In this document: one piece after another, positions 1 through 7,095 of the stretch
Position numbering within the stretch: the stretch's first letter is position 1
How the letters are laid out: each line of letters opens with the position of its first letter
Source: Psychrobacter sp. UBA6766
GTDB taxonomy: Bacteria; Pseudomonadota; Gammaproteobacteria; Pseudomonadales; Moraxellaceae
Reading direction: 5' to 3'
Assembly: GCF_002453355.1 (NCBI RefSeq)
Contig: NZ_DKGQ01000011.1
Coordinates: 1-21,410, forward strand
Length of the DNA stretch: 21,410 bases
Program-made: the position numbers and the translations under genes
Notes under the pieces: model-generated
The model's database searches: none
What the model was told of the DNA's origin: nothing
Seen by the model: the letters and a program-made list of their open reading frames with translations, nothing else

Positions 1-20
1 AACTTATGGGGGTCAGTTCA
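1..20. mobile_element. Possible terminus of an IS3-family insertion sequence, cut by the window edge
   Basis: Read on the minus strand from position 20, the first 20 bases give TGAACTGACCCCCATAAGTT. It begins with TG, and the TG-actgaccccc-aagtt pattern resembles the ends of IS3-family (IS150-like) elements as I remember them. If so, the element body lies left of the window and the sequence from 21 onward is host DNA. No transposase is visible, so this rests on about 20 bases only. The region expected here is the ccmE-ccmF junction. Confidence 0.3.
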
Positions 21-78
21 ATCTCACTGGCTTTTTTACACTTAACATTTTTTATAATAACTGTTATCGTCAACGCCA

Positions 79-579
79 TTACTGCTGCAATGTCTTAGTC
101 TCATGGACTTTTTCTGCAGGATTATATTGCTCAGAAGAAGGTATGGCGCCGTTACGATTGTTTTCTTTCATCGATTTCGCAACCTCTGGCGGCATATAAT
201 TTTCATCGTGCTTGGCCAATACTTCGCCTGCAACAAAGGTATCGCCTTGCATTTTGCCCGTTGCTACCACGCCTGAGTTTTCAGCGAACAGATCTGGCAA
301 AATACCTTGATAGGTCACGGGCACGGTCGATTCAAAGTCAGTGATCGCAAATTCAACGCTTAACGGGTCATTCGGCGAACGCTGGACGCTACCTGCGACC
401 ACCATACCGCCTGCGCGGATACGCTTGTCCTGTGGCGCTTCACCATGTGCAATGGCAGTGGCATCAAAGTAATAATCGGTTTGCTGCCCAATGGCATAAA
501 TTACCAACACCACGGCAATCGCCGCCCCTGCAAGCGTAAACATAACCCACATTAATTTTTTGCGACGAACTGCGTTCAT
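79..579 (-). CDS. ccmE: Cytochrome c maturation protein CcmE (periplasmic haem chaperone)
   Basis: CcmE takes haem from the CcmABCD complex, holds it covalently in the periplasm and passes it to CcmF/H for attachment to apocytochrome c. The 166-residue protein has a basic N-terminus, one membrane anchor at about residues 9-30 and a periplasmic beta-barrel domain. The haem-binding motif is visible as LAKHDENYMPPEV, with His124 the predicted covalent haem ligand and Tyr128 the conserved axial tyrosine. The hydrophilic C-terminal tail (about 131-166) is ordinary for the family. The ATG is preceded by GAGG 7 bases upstream. It is the last ccm gene in the window; the gap to ccmD is 239 bp, so it may have its own promoter. 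Confidence 0.97.
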   Translation of the reverse strand: MNAVRRKKLMWVMFTLAGAAIAVVLVIYAIGQQTDYYFDATAIAHGEAPQDKRIRAGGMVVAGSVQRSPNDPLSVEFAITDFESTVPVTYQGILPDLFAENSGVVATGKMQGDTFVAGEVLAKHDENYMPPEVAKSMKENNRNGAIPSSEQYNPAEKVHETKTLQQ

Positions 580-602
580 ACTGCTACCTCATTGATGAGT
601 CG

Positions 603-633
603 CTGTTTTATAAATTGATTATTTATAAAACAG
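603..633. repeat. Perfect 13-bp inverted repeat upstream of ccmE
   Basis: CTGTTTTATAAAT at 603-615 is repeated exactly as its reverse complement at 621-633, with a 5-bp spacer. It lies 24 bp upstream of the ccmE start and just ahead of its ribosome binding site, inside a 239-bp gap (580-818) that holds no gene. It could be an operator for a dimeric repressor or an AT-rich hairpin in the ccmE leader. No T-run follows, so it is not an obvious terminator for ccmD. Confidence 0.75.
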
Positions 634-705
634 AAAATATTAAAGAAATGCTTATCAGACTGACTTGATAATAAGTCTTTCTAAACTTACTTTTCTAATA
701 CCTAT

Positions 706-714
706 ATGGTAGCA
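706..714 (-). promoter_or_regulatory. Weak candidate extended -10 promoter for ccmE
   Basis: On the minus strand TGCTACCAT fits an extended -10 (TG-n-TAnnAT), followed at once by ATATAGG. No good -35 is visible. Transcription from here would give a leader of about 120 bases that includes the inverted repeat at 603-633. The motif match is partial. Confidence 0.25.
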
Positions 715-818
715 TTTTTTGCCCAAATCAATAAGCCCCCTAACAACCGATGAGGTCATATATTTGCAAGTAAGGGATTATCATTTTATGAGCTAAAAAG
801 TTGATATTAAGAATAATT

Positions 819-1043
819 TTAAGAGGATGGTTTGGTTTTAGGACTGGGTGTTTTAGCAGCGCGCTGTGATTGACGCGCTTGCTGAATCGTTAGCTGTTTG
901 ATAAGTGTCTGCCGTTGACGGCGACTATAGATAATAAAAATCAGCATCATACCGACCGTAATTGCCCAGCATGACCAGACAAAAACCCCATGCTCACCCA
1001 TGGCGATAAACTCAGAGACGCTATAAAAGTAAGGCTGCATCAT
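819..1043 (-). CDS. ccmD: Haem exporter protein CcmD (small membrane component)
   Basis: CcmD is the small subunit that stabilises the CcmABC complex and helps release holo-CcmE. The 74-residue product has the family signature FIAMGEHGVFVW at about residues 12-23, then one membrane segment (about 21-40) and a basic cytoplasmic tail rich in Arg, Gln and Lys, which is typical. Two ATG codons stand in tandem; AGGA lies 4 bases before the first and 7 before the second, so either could be used. It follows ccmC by 46 bp, consistent with co-transcription. The tail is slightly long but within family range. Confidence 0.9.
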   Translation of the reverse strand: MMQPYFYSVSEFIAMGEHGVFVWSCWAITVGMMLIFIIYSRRQRQTLIKQLTIQQARQSQRAAKTPSPKTKPSS

Positions 1044-1089
1044 ATTTTCCTAACCGTTATTTGCTTTGTTCATGGTTATATTTCAGGAA

Positions 1090-1878
1090 TTATTTATTTT
1101 GGCCACGAACGTATTCTTTAACCCACGCTTTACCCTGATCGCGATATAAAATCAGAGTATTGGTTCGATAAATGGCCAATGAGGCAACCAATAAGTAACT
1201 ACCAATAATCATCAGTAGTAATGGCATCCACATATCTGCCGACATTTTTGGTGCCGCCGTCAGGGTAAAGGTTGAGCCTTGGTGCAAGGTATTCCACCAC
1301 TGCACTGAGTACTTGATAATAGGCAAGTTGACCGCGCCAACGATAGACAAGATAGCCGCCGCTTTACCGCGATTGGCGGTATGTTCAAAGGCAGCAAACA
1401 AGGCCATCACCCCAGCGTATAAAAACGCTAAAATAAGCATGGATGTCAAACGTGCATCCCAAACCCAATAAGTGCCCCACGTCGGTTTTGCCCAAATAGA
1501 ACCAGTCAGCAAACTGATCACACAAAGTAAAAAGCCCATTGGAGCCAGCGCCTGCGCGACAAGGCTTGCTGTCTTAATCTTCCAAACTAGATAAATTACC
1601 CCTAACACGGCTAAGGCAAGATAAATAGAGATCGCCAGACTGGCGGCGGGAACGTGAATAAAAATAATGCGGTAACTATTACCTTGCAGATAGTCAGGCG
1701 GCGCAAACGCTAAGCCCCAAACGCTACCAATGAGCAAGCAGAGGCCTGCTAGTATCGCGAGCCACTTAACCCAAGGCGCAAAAATGCGAAAAAACTGTTT
1801 GGTTCCCACAGTGGTCAAAAAGACCTGCCAGATGCGTTGCCACAGGCTAGGAGAGGAGACATTATTCAGGTTGGGCAT
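1090..1878 (-). CDS. ccmC: Haem exporter protein CcmC
   Basis: CcmC is a six-helix inner-membrane protein of the haem-handling family; its periplasmic tryptophan-rich WWD domain presents haem to CcmE. The 262-residue protein shows this domain at about 134-146 (WGTYWVWDARLTS) and the two conserved periplasmic histidines as His75 (in FIHVP) and His199 (in WWNTLHQG). Length fits the family. The ATG has only a modest AGG about 10 bases upstream. The gene follows ccmB after a 196-bp gap that contains a strong-looking minus-strand -10 element, so ccmC-ccmD may be transcribed partly independently of ccmAB. A 76-residue opposite-strand reading frame inside it is a shadow. Confidence 0.97.
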   Translation of the reverse strand: MPNLNNVSSPSLWQRIWQVFLTTVGTKQFFRIFAPWVKWLAILAGLCLLIGSVWGLAFAPPDYLQGNSYRIIFIHVPAASLAISIYLALAVLGVIYLVWKIKTASLVAQALAPMGFLLCVISLLTGSIWAKPTWGTYWVWDARLTSMLILAFLYAGVMALFAAFEHTANRGKAAAILSIVGAVNLPIIKYSVQWWNTLHQGSTFTLTAAPKMSADMWMPLLLMIIGSYLLVASLAIYRTNTLILYRDQGKAWVKEYVRGQNK

Positions 1879-2002
1879 GGGGATAAACCTATTGCGCAGC
1901 TGGTGGTTATCGAGTAAAACGCATGATTCATACGACTACCCGCTAACTTGCTGGCGTTAAACGCTGGATAGAATCTACACGTGATTGTTTGTTGAATAAA
2001 CT

Positions 2003-2011
2003 ATTATAGCA
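2003..2011 (-). promoter_or_regulatory. Candidate internal promoter for ccmC-ccmD (extended -10)
   Basis: In the 196-bp gap between ccmB and ccmC the minus strand carries TGCTATAAT, a perfect extended -10 element. The -35 region (TGGTGA, 16 bp upstream) is weak, which is usual for extended -10 promoters. Predicted transcription starts near 1996, giving a leader of about 118 bases before ccmC. The motif is seen; its activity is inferred. Confidence 0.5.
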
Positions 2012-2074
2012 AAGTTGTCAGTTTTCACCATGCTGTTAATATAAAAGGCTTTAATAGCGTTCCAGCATTTATTT

Positions 2075-2827
2075 TTAATTGAGCCATGACATTTTTAGAG
2101 TCAGAGCAATCACCCATGGCATCACCAGTACCGAAATGATGCTACCTGCTAATAATAAGGCTAAAATCGGTAAGCCGTTGAGCCCTGAAGCAAATAAATC
2201 AACCGCACCAGTAGCAAAAATCAATACCGGCAACTGCATCGGTAAGGCAATCAAAGGCACCAACACCGCACCATTTTTTAGTGATAACGTCAAACTACTG
2301 GCGACTGCTGACAGCATAAGGAGCATCGGGCTGCCAGTAACAATAGATGCCATCAATATCCACGCCTCAAACCAGCTTAACTGAAATAAAGGCACAGCAA
2401 GCAAACTTAATGCTGCCACAATACCACTACTAAAAATCCAATGGATGACCAAACGAATCAGCACCCATAACGGCAGCGACGCTTTAGCGACGACTAATTG
2501 CGCAAGCGTACCATTATCAAGGGCAGGCTTAAATAAACCATCAACACCCATTACCAGTGATAACAAAGCGGCAATCCAAACTGCGGACACCCCAAGGCGC
2601 TGCAATAAAGCAGGCTCGCTACCAACCGCTAACGGAAATAAGGTAATAATCACTAAAAACAGTACCAGAGGATATAACCACTGCACCGCGCCTTGCTGCT
2701 TGACCTGCCATTCGCGCCGCCAAAGCTGCATAAAACTGATAGCGCGTGCAGCAGCTGCACCAGCATTTGTAGTGTTAGCATTTGAGCTTGTATTCACGGT
2801 TTGTACTGTACTGTCAGTGTCTATCAT
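2075..2827 (-). CDS. ccmB: Haem exporter permease CcmB
   Basis: CcmB is the membrane subunit that pairs with the CcmA ATPase in the ABC-type complex driving release of holo-CcmE. The protein is 250 residues; the family core starts near residue 33 (FMQLWRREWQ) and includes the typical ITLFPLAVG stretch and a run of six hydrophobic segments to the C-terminus. E. coli CcmB is about 220 residues, so the first 30 residues, rich in Thr, Asn and Ala, are an extra low-complexity N-terminus. This long start is favoured by a GGAAGAG ribosome site; the internal ATG at codon 33 has none. The gap to ccmA is 88 bp. Confidence 0.95.
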   Translation of the reverse strand: MIDTDSTVQTVNTSSNANTTNAGAAAARAISFMQLWRREWQVKQQGAVQWLYPLVLFLVIITLFPLAVGSEPALLQRLGVSAVWIAALLSLVMGVDGLFKPALDNGTLAQLVVAKASLPLWVLIRLVIHWIFSSGIVAALSLLAVPLFQLSWFEAWILMASIVTGSPMLLMLSAVASSLTLSLKNGAVLVPLIALPMQLPVLIFATGAVDLFASGLNGLPILALLLAGSIISVLVMPWVIALTLKMSWLN

Positions 2828-2915
2828 TTATTGGCTCTTCCACTCATGCTTGTCGCACTTATATTGACGCTTGTTGCAGCTAGATCGATGTTTATGGCAG
2901 TTATATTAATAGCAT

Positions 2916-3545
2916 TTACACCATATAATCGGACAAATCGAGCACTTGATTGGCAACGCCGACGGCTTGGTGACTGGTCATTAGTATCGCACCGCCAGCC
3001 GTAGCAAATTCGCGCAACCTATATTCCATGCGTGCTACCATATCGACGTCAAGCGCGGTAAATGGCTCATCGAGTAGCCATAAAGGCGTGACCTCAGGCG
3101 TTAATAAATAAAGCCGTGCAAGGGTAATGCGCCGTGTTTGCCCCGCCGATAAATGGCTTGAGCTAATCGTTTCAAAACCCTGCAGCCCTACCCATGTAAG
3201 GGCGTCATCGATATCAGCTGTACTTGGACTAATGCCATATAAATTGAGCAAAAAAGTGAGGTTTTGGGCGACGGTCAGGTTTGGATGAATGCCCAACTGG
3301 TGCGATACGTATAAAGGCTGCACGGGCAAGCTTGCTATCCCTTGATAAACAACTTCACCGCTTAGCACTGGCAATAACCCAGCCAATTGCATAAGAAGCG
3401 TCGTTTTGCCAGTACCATTAGCACCAATCAAGTGACAGATGCTACTGGCAGCCAGATTGAGCGTCACCCCTTCACATAAAGGAGTTTCACCGCGCTGAAC
3501 CGTCAGCTCATCAAGCGCAAGTAAGGCTGTATGTAGAGCCGTCAT
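2916..3545 (-). CDS. ccmA: Cytochrome c biogenesis ATP-binding protein CcmA
   Basis: CcmA is the cytoplasmic ATPase of the CcmABCD complex. The 209-residue protein has a complete ABC ATPase domain: Walker A GANGTGKTT (41-49), signature LSAGQ (132-136), Walker B LWLLDEP (155-161) and the switch histidine His192. Length equals that of typical CcmA. The start ATG has GAGAGG just upstream. It is the first gene of the minus-strand ccm cluster and is divergent from the gene at 3622, with only 76 bp between them, so the promoter must lie in that gap; I see no convincing consensus there. Confidence 0.96.
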   Translation of the reverse strand: MTALHTALLALDELTVQRGETPLCEGVTLNLAASSICHLIGANGTGKTTLLMQLAGLLPVLSGEVVYQGIASLPVQPLYVSHQLGIHPNLTVAQNLTFLLNLYGISPSTADIDDALTWVGLQGFETISSSHLSAGQTRRITLARLYLLTPEVTPLWLLDEPFTALDVDMVARMEYRLREFATAGGAILMTSHQAVGVANQVLDLSDYMV

Positions 3546-3621
3546 CCAAACCTCTCATTATTTATTAAGCAGCAGGCAATATTCATCACAAACACAGATG
3601 AGGTTCATGGCATAATACTTT

Positions 3622-4731
3622 ATGCTTACCACAACCACACAGTATAACAAATTGTCGATTACTATGACCTCAAAACCTATGCAGACTTCAAAAGATAGCC
3701 AAAATTTAAACGTTCAAAGTGCTTCGAGTACCAACCTAACGCTCGACAGCTTAATCGAGGCACAAGTTGCCTTTATGCAGCAATGGCTGAATGCGCAAGC
3801 AGAGCCGTTAGCAATGCAAGCTTGGCAGTGGTTTGGCGAGCAGCCACTCAGTAAATATATCAACAGCGATGACTTACAACATCTTATTAATGACTGGTTT
3901 CTTAAACAGCCGCTAAGCGAAGTGGTACGCCGCGATATTCGCGATATTTTGCACAGCATTATTTATCATCCCGTTAATGACAATGTGCCTTTATCGGAAT
4001 TGGTCGATGACACGCAAGTTGAAATGCTAGCCAACTATGTCGGCAGTCATAAAGAGCAGCGTAATATTTTGGTTCATACGCTGGTTGGCAATGAAACCTT
4101 TGCTGATTTATTGACGCAAACGCTTTATCACGCCATCAATGATTTTATGGAAACCACACTAGATAAAGCCGGCGCCGCTGGTAAGCTGATGAAGTTTGGA
4201 CGCAGCTCGTTTGAAAAAGCAACCAATCGCAATCTCGATGAAAAGCTGCAAACGTACCTGCATCGCAATATTAAAGATTTAACGCGTCGAGCCGAAGCCA
4301 ACGCTCAAGCACATTTATCCAATGAAGAAGTTGCGCGCTTATTGGTCACGGGTTGGGGGCGTGTTAAGGAAAAACCGATTAGCGAAATCCAAACCTATTT
4401 GCGTGATGAGCCAAACGATAGCAGTATTGCGCATATTGAAGCGGGCATCCAGCAAAGCTATAACCGTTTGCGCCTCTCCCCTTATTTGCACAGCCTTGTG
4501 GCCGCAAGCGTCGATACTTGGTATAGCAACCATCAGGATGATAGCATGGCCACTATCGCGGCAAATTTACACATCGATGAGCAGGCAGTGGCGCAATTGA
4601 ATACTGCCCTGCTACCTGTCATATATGATGCACTTGAAAGCTCGTGGCTATTAGCGCATATAACAGAGATGCTGCAAGCGTTTTATGCGCAGCCAAGTAT
4701 CAAAGCAGGATTGATATTTGGCAACGATTAG
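3622..4731 (+). CDS. Conserved-looking helical protein of unknown function
   Basis: I do not recognise this 369-residue protein. It is rich in predicted helices, has no signal peptide or membrane segment, no Cys-rich site and no nucleotide-binding motif. The N-terminal 20-30 residues are Ser/Thr/Asn-rich and look disordered; the rest is an even mix of Leu, Ala, Asp and Glu with several Trp (for example AWQWFGEQPL). The start is uncertain: a -10-like CATAAT at 3611-3616 sits right against the ATG at 3622, so the ATG at 3664 (codon 15) may be the true start. Neither has a good ribosome site. Codon use resembles the neighbours. It is followed by a YbjN-like gene 62 bp downstream on the same strand. 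Confidence 0.8.
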   Translation: MLTTTTQYNKLSITMTSKPMQTSKDSQNLNVQSASSTNLTLDSLIEAQVAFMQQWLNAQAEPLAMQAWQWFGEQPLSKYINSDDLQHLINDWFLKQPLSEVVRRDIRDILHSIIYHPVNDNVPLSELVDDTQVEMLANYVGSHKEQRNILVHTLVGNETFADLLTQTLYHAINDFMETTLDKAGAAGKLMKFGRSSFEKATNRNLDEKLQTYLHRNIKDLTRRAEANAQAHLSNEEVARLLVTGWGRVKEKPISEIQTYLRDEPNDSSIAHIEAGIQQSYNRLRLSPYLHSLVAASVDTWYSNHQDDSMATIAANLHIDEQAVAQLNTALLPVIYDALESSWLLAHITEMLQAFYAQPSIKAGLIFGND

Positions 4732-4793
4732 TTATTGTTTTAGTTTATTTTTGTTCTTTTACTATCTACCTTTTATTAGCCAGCCCACTATCT

Positions 4794-5759
4794 ATGAGCC
4801 AATTTTCCAAACTCAGCTTATGGCAAAAAATCAAACAGCTGCTTAATACGTTAGCTGAACAGGCTACTATTGACGATATGAAGATGGCTGAAGATTGGAA
4901 TTTAGACTCAGATTTGAATTTAACCGCAGAAGACAATAATCCTCATCCCTCACAAGATCAGGAAGCTAGGATAAAAAATCATCATAAAGACATTGATGAT
5001 AACAACGATACTACGGATATTAGTAGCTCTAGCCGTGATTTAAATCATAATATAAACCTCAGCTTCGATAACGTTCTTTATAGCGGCCTTAGTAGCAATC
5101 TTGATAGTCGATTAGATAGCAGTGTTGATACTGATACTGATACTGACACTGATACTGATACTGACGCTTATTTTGATAATGATATTGGTAGTATGACAAA
5201 GCAAAAAGCGTTGAGTGACACTCCTATTGTCAATTATCTGAAGCAGTATTTTGACGATCAACAATGGCATTACAACCATTATCGACCCAAAAGCAGTGAC
5301 AGCGACAATAACGACAGCCAGCAATCACACTACCTGTCTTTCAGAATGCGTAATAAAAAGCTTGATTGCGGCTACCTATTTCGCGTGCAAGAACACAACA
5401 ACCTACTGGCCGTCTATGGTATTTTGCCGTTCTTAATACCCGAAAGCCATCAAAGCGCTGCGATGTTACTTATTACCCAAATCAATTACGACATGCTGAT
5501 TGGCAATCTTGAAATGGATATCAATGATGGCGAAATACGCTACAAAAACGCCATCGATGTCGAAGCGGTCGGTATGGATGAAAGTACCATTGAGCACTTA
5601 TTACAAAGCGTCATCGCGATGACCACGGTGACTTATGAGATATTTAGTGAATTGGTCAACAATCAAAATCCTGCTACAGAATTGCAAGATTTACTGATGA
5701 CGCTACATCAACAAGAGGATGCTCGAACCTTTTTTTTACCCACGCAATTCGTTCAGTAA
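4794..5759 (+). CDS. YbjN-domain protein with Asp-Thr repeat
   Basis: The 321-residue protein has an N-terminal helical segment, a long Asp/Asn/Ser-rich linker (about residues 30-150) containing seven Asp-Thr/Ala pairs, and a C-terminal folded domain (about 140-320). That domain carries features of the YbjN family: a PIVNYLKQYF helix, a VYGILPFLIPE strand region and the DGEIRYKNAIDVEA motif. YbjN is linked in enterobacteria to stress and motility regulation; the biochemical activity is not known to me. The reading frame is open back to 4644, but that start overlaps the previous gene by 88 bp, so the ATG at 4794 is preferred. No clear ribosome site is present at either. Confidence 0.72.
   Translation: MSQFSKLSLWQKIKQLLNTLAEQATIDDMKMAEDWNLDSDLNLTAEDNNPHPSQDQEARIKNHHKDIDDNNDTTDISSSSRDLNHNINLSFDNVLYSGLSSNLDSRLDSSVDTDTDTDTDTDTDAYFDNDIGSMTKQKALSDTPIVNYLKQYFDDQQWHYNHYRPKSSDSDNNDSQQSHYLSFRMRNKKLDCGYLFRVQEHNNLLAVYGILPFLIPESHQSAAMLLITQINYDMLIGNLEMDINDGEIRYKNAIDVEAVGMDESTIEHLLQSVIAMTTVTYEIFSELVNNQNPATELQDLLMTLHQQEDARTFFLPTQFVQ
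5127..5168 (+). repeat. In-frame hexanucleotide tandem repeat (GATACT, 7 units)
   Basis: Seven 6-bp units run head to tail: GATACT three times, GACACT, GATACT twice, then GACGCT. They encode Asp-Thr pairs (the last is Asp-Ala) in the linker of the YbjN-like protein. Because the unit is 6 bp, gain or loss of copies would change protein length without shifting frame. Confidence 0.9.
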
Positions 5760-5890
5760 TCCATTGCGCAAACTCGGTATTTGTCGCTCTTACATTTTCT
5801 CACCAATACCCTACTTTCAAAACGCTTAAATCTCTCTATTCTTTTACCTTCTATTCTTAAATTACTTGTTAAAAGACATACGTTAATACT

Positions 5891-6799
5891 ATGCTAAAAA
5901 TTGCTTACTCTGATATTTTTCGTTATTCCGTTCCCGAAAAACACCGCTTCCCTATGCAAAAATACACCATGATTCCTGAACGTTTACTGGCCGAAAGGAC
6001 CATCACTAGCGATAATTTTTTTGCCCCAAAACGTCTGAGCGAAGAGGAAATTTTAACCACCCATACTGCGGACTATTGGCAGCAGCTTAAAACCCAAACC
6101 TTACCACGCAAAGAAGCACGAGCAATTGGCTTTGAGATGACGCCAGAGTTGGTAGAGCGCGGTCGTTATATTGCCCATGCCACGTATGAATGTGCATTAT
6201 ATGCGCAGCAATATGGCGTAGCGATGAATGTCGCGGGCGGCACTCATCATGCCTTTGCCGATCATGGTGAGGGATTTTGCGTTTTTAATGATGTTTGTAT
6301 CGCCAGCAATTTATTATTAAATCGTGGACAGGCGCAACGAATTTTAATAGTGGATTTGGACGTGCATCAAGGTAATGGCAATGCCAGTATCATGGCGGAT
6401 GAGCCGCGCGTTTTTGTCTTTAGTATGCATGGCGCAAAAAACTACCCATTTCGCAAGCAAGTGTCAGACTTAGATATCGAGCTAGATAATGATACGGCTG
6501 ATAGAGAATACTTACAAATACTAGAAGATACATTGCCGCGTTTAATCCATGAATTTGCACCGGATATGATATTTTATCAATCTGCGGTCGACGTGCTAGC
6601 CACCGATAAATTGGGCAAACTTAGCCTGACGCTAGAGGGTTGTAAGGCGCGTGATCAGTTTGTCCTGCGACAAGCTAAGGCAGCCAATATTCCCGTTGCT
6701 ATCGTCATGGGCGGCGGCTATTCAGAAGATATCGAAGACGTGGTTGAGGCTCACTGTAATACGTTTCGTTTGGCGCAACAGATTTTTTTTGATGAATGA
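5891..6799 (+). CDS. Histone deacetylase superfamily hydrolase
   Basis: This is a zinc-dependent amidohydrolase of the arginase/deacetylase fold, of the kind grouped with bacterial AcuC and acetylpolyamine hydrolases. At 302 residues it is a single-domain member. Visible active-site elements: GGTHHA with the His119-His120 pair, GEGFCVFND (126-134), the zinc site DLDVHQGNG with Asp157 and His159, the second Asp in SAVDVLATD (Asp234), and GGGY with Tyr277 as the expected transition-state tyrosine. All key residues are present, so it is probably active. The natural substrate (acetyl-lysine, acetylpolyamine or other) cannot be told from sequence. The ribosome site is weak. Confidence 0.92.
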   Translation: MLKIAYSDIFRYSVPEKHRFPMQKYTMIPERLLAERTITSDNFFAPKRLSEEEILTTHTADYWQQLKTQTLPRKEARAIGFEMTPELVERGRYIAHATYECALYAQQYGVAMNVAGGTHHAFADHGEGFCVFNDVCIASNLLLNRGQAQRILIVDLDVHQGNGNASIMADEPRVFVFSMHGAKNYPFRKQVSDLDIELDNDTADREYLQILEDTLPRLIHEFAPDMIFYQSAVDVLATDKLGKLSLTLEGCKARDQFVLRQAKAANIPVAIVMGGGYSEDIEDVVEAHCNTFRLAQQIFFDE

Positions 6800-6869
6800 A
6801 TAGTGGATGTAATGTCTTAACTATCGAGAAAAACAGAAAAATAATGCAACGAGGTTAATAAGATTTTAT

Positions 6870-7076
6870 ATGGCAAAAATATTGATTGGTATAGGCGCTT
6901 TATTGGTTGTAATAGGCGTTATTTGGCTGATATTCCCAAGCGCGTTTTCGTGGATAGGCAATATGCCAGGTGATATCAAACACACCTCAGGCAATACGCG
7001 AGTTTACTTTCCAGTAGTCACCATGATTATCATCAGTATCGTTGCCACCATACTGTTAAATTTGTTTAATCGGTAA
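6870..7076 (+). CDS. DUF2905 family small membrane protein
   Basis: A 68-residue protein with two membrane segments (about 4-25 and 46-65) flanking a short loop containing GNMPGDIKH and a YFPVVTMI stretch, which is the recognisable DUF2905 pattern. Function of the family is unknown. It lies 70 bp after the deacetylase-like gene on the same strand and may share its transcript. Its GAGG-like sequence is rather far (about 14 bases) from the ATG. It converges on the TauE/SafE gene with 19 bp between stop codons. Confidence 0.85.
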   Translation: MAKILIGIGALLVVIGVIWLIFPSAFSWIGNMPGDIKHTSGNTRVYFPVVTMIIISIVATILLNLFNR

Positions 7077-7095
7077 ATTGATTTAGTTGCTAAGT

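Noticed and set aside
2445..2867. Opposite-strand 140-codon frame inside ccmB
   Set aside because: It overlaps a clear ccmB gene, has no family features and shows the composition expected of an antisense shadow.
4644..4793. Upstream start for the YbjN-like protein at 4644
   Set aside because: It would overlap the preceding gene by 88 bp and add a Cys/Leu-rich stretch encoded by that gene and the gap; the ATG at 4794 fits better.
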